Assembly (NCBI GenBank): GCA_019689515.1
Contig: JADGHI010000183.1
Span: forward strand, 1 to 7,329
Source of the DNA: Acetobacteraceae bacterium
GTDB lineage: Bacteria > Pseudomonadota > Alphaproteobacteria > Acetobacterales > Acetobacteraceae
Reading direction: 5' to 3'
DNA: 7,329 nt
The translations under genes and the position numbers were made by a program. The notes under the pieces were generated by a model that saw nothing but the letters and a program-made list of their open reading frames with translations, did no database searches and had not been told where the DNA came from. Shown here one piece after another: positions 5,715 to 7,329 of this stretch; the first letter of the stretch is position 1; each line of letters starts with the position of its first letter.

Positions 5715-7190
5715 ATGCTCCCGTCCACTCTGGCGCCCGCTCGCGCTTCTGGCGACCATGGCGCCGCCGTGGTCCTCTTCCTTCAAGCCGCGCCCCTGTT
5801 GCTGCTGGTCGGGCTGCTCGCCACCGGGCGGGCAGGTCCTCTCGTCGCGTGCCTGGCTGCGCTGGCGCTGGCCGTGCCGGCGGCGCTGGTCTCGCTGCCG
5901 GCGGGCACGGGCATCGCGGCGGGTGCGCAGTTCCTGGCCGAGGAGGCGTTGCGCGGCGCCTTCCTCGCCGCGCAGCCGATTGGCGTCGTCGTGGGCGGGC
6001 TGCTGTTCCACGCCGCCGTCGCGCGCGACGAGGCTGCGTCGCCGGGTGCCGCCGCGCCCTCCGCGCGCCGTGTCTTCGCCGCCACGCTGCTCGCCGGAAA
6101 CTTCCTGGAGAGCGTGACCGGCTTCGCGGTCGGCGCGGTGTTCGCGCTCTCGACGCTGCGCGGCATGGGAATCGGCGGCCCGGTAGCGGGCGCGATGGCG
6201 CTGCTTTCGCTCAGCACGGTGCCCTGGGGCGGACTCGGACCAGGCACCGCGCTCGGCGCGGCGCTGATCGGCATGCCGGCGCAGGCCATCGCGCAGGTCG
6301 CGGCCTGGCCGAATGCGGTCTGGCTCCTGCTGCTCGGCCCGGTGCTGTGGCGCCTCTGCGCCGTCGCGCGCATCGAGGTGACGCCGCGCGAGAAGGCGGC
6401 GCAGCTCGGACTGCTCGCCGCCATGGCGGCCATCCTGCTCGCTTGCAACTATACCTTGCCCTTCGAGGTCGCCGGCATCCTCGCCGCAGGCCTGCCCCTG
6501 TTGTGGACCTTGTGGCGCCTCGACCCGCCGCGCGACGCGGCGACGTGGCGCCGCACGCTGGCCGCCATGGCGCCCTATCTGGTCCTGACGGCGGCGCTGC
6601 TCGCCGCGCGCGCCGTCGCTGGCGCGCCGGCGCTGAAGCCCTGGGCCGACCTGCCCGGCTTCGCGATTACCCATGTCGCCGTGGTGCTGTGGGTGGTGTC
6701 CGGGGTGCTCCTGGCCGCCCGCCTCCGCCCGCATCCCGGGCGCAATGCGCTCGGCGCCCTTCGCCGCGCCGGCCGCCCGGCCCTCGCCATGCTGCTCTAT
6801 GTCGTGTTGGCACGGCTCCTCGCCGGCAGCGGCGCGGCGGAGGCGCTCGCCCGGGCGGCGGCGGAGGCGCTCGGGCCGCTCGCCCCCTATGCCGTTCCGC
6901 CGCTCGGGCTGCTCTCGGGCATGGTCACCGGCAGCAATGTCGGCTCCAACGCTGCGCTGATGACGGTGCAGGCCGGACTCGGCGAGGCGGCCGGGATGCC
7001 GGAATGGCTGGCGCCGGGGCTGCACAACTTCGCCGGCGCCGCCGGGGCCGGCATGAGCTTCGGCGTCACGGCACTGATCTGCGGCCTGCTCGCCGACGGC
7101 ACCCGGCCCGCGCAGCTCTGGCGTCTGCTCGCCCCGTCGCTGCTCGCGGTGGTCGTCATCGGCTGGGCCTGCGTGTGGTTGCTGGCCTGA
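5715..7190 (+). CDS. LctP (lactate permease) family membrane transporter
   Basis: A polytopic inner-membrane protein of 491 residues, shorter than E. coli LctP (about 550), with a dozen or so hydrophobic segments from about residue 19 to the C-terminus. Family hallmarks are AGNFLESVTGFAVGAVFAL (127-145), corresponding to the LctP GAFLEGxxGFG block; GLLSGMVTGSNVGSNAALM (398-416), corresponding to its FLTGSNxSSN block; and HNFAGAAGAGMSFGV (437-451), corresponding to its AAGSVGN block. LctP proteins take up lactate, glycolate and related 2-hydroxymonocarboxylates, probably with protons; the substrate here is not readable from sequence. The start is uncertain. ATG 5715 has a weak AGGG five bases ahead, whereas GTG 5769 would begin just before the first hydrophobic stretch but has no ribosome binding site. 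The gene is divergent from the YopT-like gene, and 46 bases after its stop comes a secreted-protein gene on the same strand, probably cotranscribed. Confidence 0.88.
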   Translation: MLPSTLAPARASGDHGAAVVLFLQAAPLLLLVGLLATGRAGPLVACLAALALAVPAALVSLPAGTGIAAGAQFLAEEALRGAFLAAQPIGVVVGGLLFHAAVARDEAASPGAAAPSARRVFAATLLAGNFLESVTGFAVGAVFALSTLRGMGIGGPVAGAMALLSLSTVPWGGLGPGTALGAALIGMPAQAIAQVAAWPNAVWLLLLGPVLWRLCAVARIEVTPREKAAQLGLLAAMAAILLACNYTLPFEVAGILAAGLPLLWTLWRLDPPRDAATWRRTLAAMAPYLVLTAALLAARAVAGAPALKPWADLPGFAITHVAVVLWVVSGVLLAARLRPHPGRNALGALRRAGRPALAMLLYVVLARLLAGSGAAEALARAAAEALGPLAPYAVPPLGLLSGMVTGSNVGSNAALMTVQAGLGEAAGMPEWLAPGLHNFAGAAGAGMSFGVTALICGLLADGTRPAQLWRLLAPSLLAVVVIGWACVWLLA

Positions 7191-7207
7191 TCCCGCTGCG
7201 CTAGGCG

Positions 7208-7221
7208 GATCGGGAACGATC
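7208..7221 (+). other. Intercistronic hairpin with GNRA-type loop
   Basis: GATCG, loop GGAA, CGATC gives a 5-bp stem capped by a GNRA tetraloop, 17 bases after the permease stop and directly before the AGGGGGAGA ribosome binding site (7222-7230) of the next gene. It could stabilise a processed message or tune expression of the two genes relative to each other. It is short, so chance is not excluded. Confidence 0.3.
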
Positions 7222-7236
7222 AGGGGGAGAACGCCC

Positions 7237-7329
7237 ATGAATCCGAGTCTCAGCCGCCGCAGCGTCCTTGCCGCCCTTCCGGCCGCGCTCGCCGCCCCCG
7301 CCATCGCGCGCGCCCAGGCCGCCTTCCCC
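7237..7329 (+). CDS. N-terminal signal peptide of an exported protein, probably a substrate-binding protein (cut by window end)
   Basis: Only 31 codons are present. They read as an export signal: MNPSLSRRSVLAAL with a twin-arginine motif (SRRSVLA, residues 6-12), an Ala/Leu/Pro core, and ARAQA (24-28) as a likely peptidase site, followed by AFP. The pattern of AQA and then an aromatic residue plus Pro closely parallels the Bug-family protein at 1413-2405 (AQATWP), so a second Bug-type binding protein is the best guess. Other Tat-exported proteins begin the same way, so this is inference. A strong AGGGGGAGA lies six bases before the ATG. The position close behind the LctP-like permease suggests a shared transcript. 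Confidence 0.7.
   Translation, partial: MNPSLSRRSVLAALPAALAAPAIARAQAAFP

Noticed and set aside
5588..7204. 538-codon plus-strand open frame overlapping the permease in another frame
   Set aside because: It is an Arg/Gly-rich shadow. The permease frame gives clean hydrophobic segments and LctP motifs.
5571..7304. Upstream part of a 774-codon open frame on the minus strand running through the permease gene
   Set aside because: Its translation is low-complexity Arg/Gly/Ala/Gln-rich sequence antisense to a clear LctP-family gene. Only the last 196 codons, after a good ribosome binding site, have family motifs.
1..7329. Mobile elements, CRISPR arrays, tRNA or rRNA genes
   Set aside because: No transposase or integrase motifs, regularly spaced repeats, cloverleaf-like segments or rRNA-like sequence were seen on either strand.

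Overview
The window is very GC-rich DNA with G or C at most third codon positions. Gene density, the Bug-type periplasmic binding protein and the transporter-rich content suggest an alphaproteobacterium, most plausibly of the Acetobacteraceae (Roseomonas-like). That placement is inferred from gene content and style; there is no rRNA or other marker gene to confirm it.

Layout, left to right. (1) 6-1217 (+): a conserved but uncharacterised coiled-coil protein with a glycine-rich repeat tail; its true start may lie outside the window. (2) 1413-2405 (+): a complete Bug-family periplasmic substrate-binding protein with no TctA/TctB membrane partner in view. (3) 2632-3591 (-): a TauD/TfdA-like Fe(II)/2-oxoglutarate dioxygenase homologue whose distal iron-binding histidine appears to be lysine. 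(4) 3747-4898 (+): an M20 (CPG2-like) metallopeptidase with a complete set of metal ligands, divergent from gene 3. (5) 4980-5570 (-): a small stand-alone protein with the Cys/His/Asp signature of the YopT-type (C58) cysteine proteases. (6) 5715-7190 (+): a lactate-permease (LctP) family membrane transporter. (7) 7237-window end (+): the secretion signal of another exported protein, probably a second binding protein, in the same direction as gene 6.

Genes 2, 4, 6 and 7 fit a theme of scavenging and processing small organic acids or N-acyl amino acids: binding in the periplasm, import, and hydrolysis in the cytoplasm. No single operon joins them; the alternating strands imply at least five transcription units. 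Hairpins lie in both convergent gaps (after genes 2/3 and 4/5) and near the ribosome binding sites of genes 4, 6 and 7. No tRNA, rRNA, CRISPR array or insertion sequence was seen.

The items most worth a second look are the stand-alone YopT-like protein without visible secretion genes, and the dioxygenase with the altered metal site.
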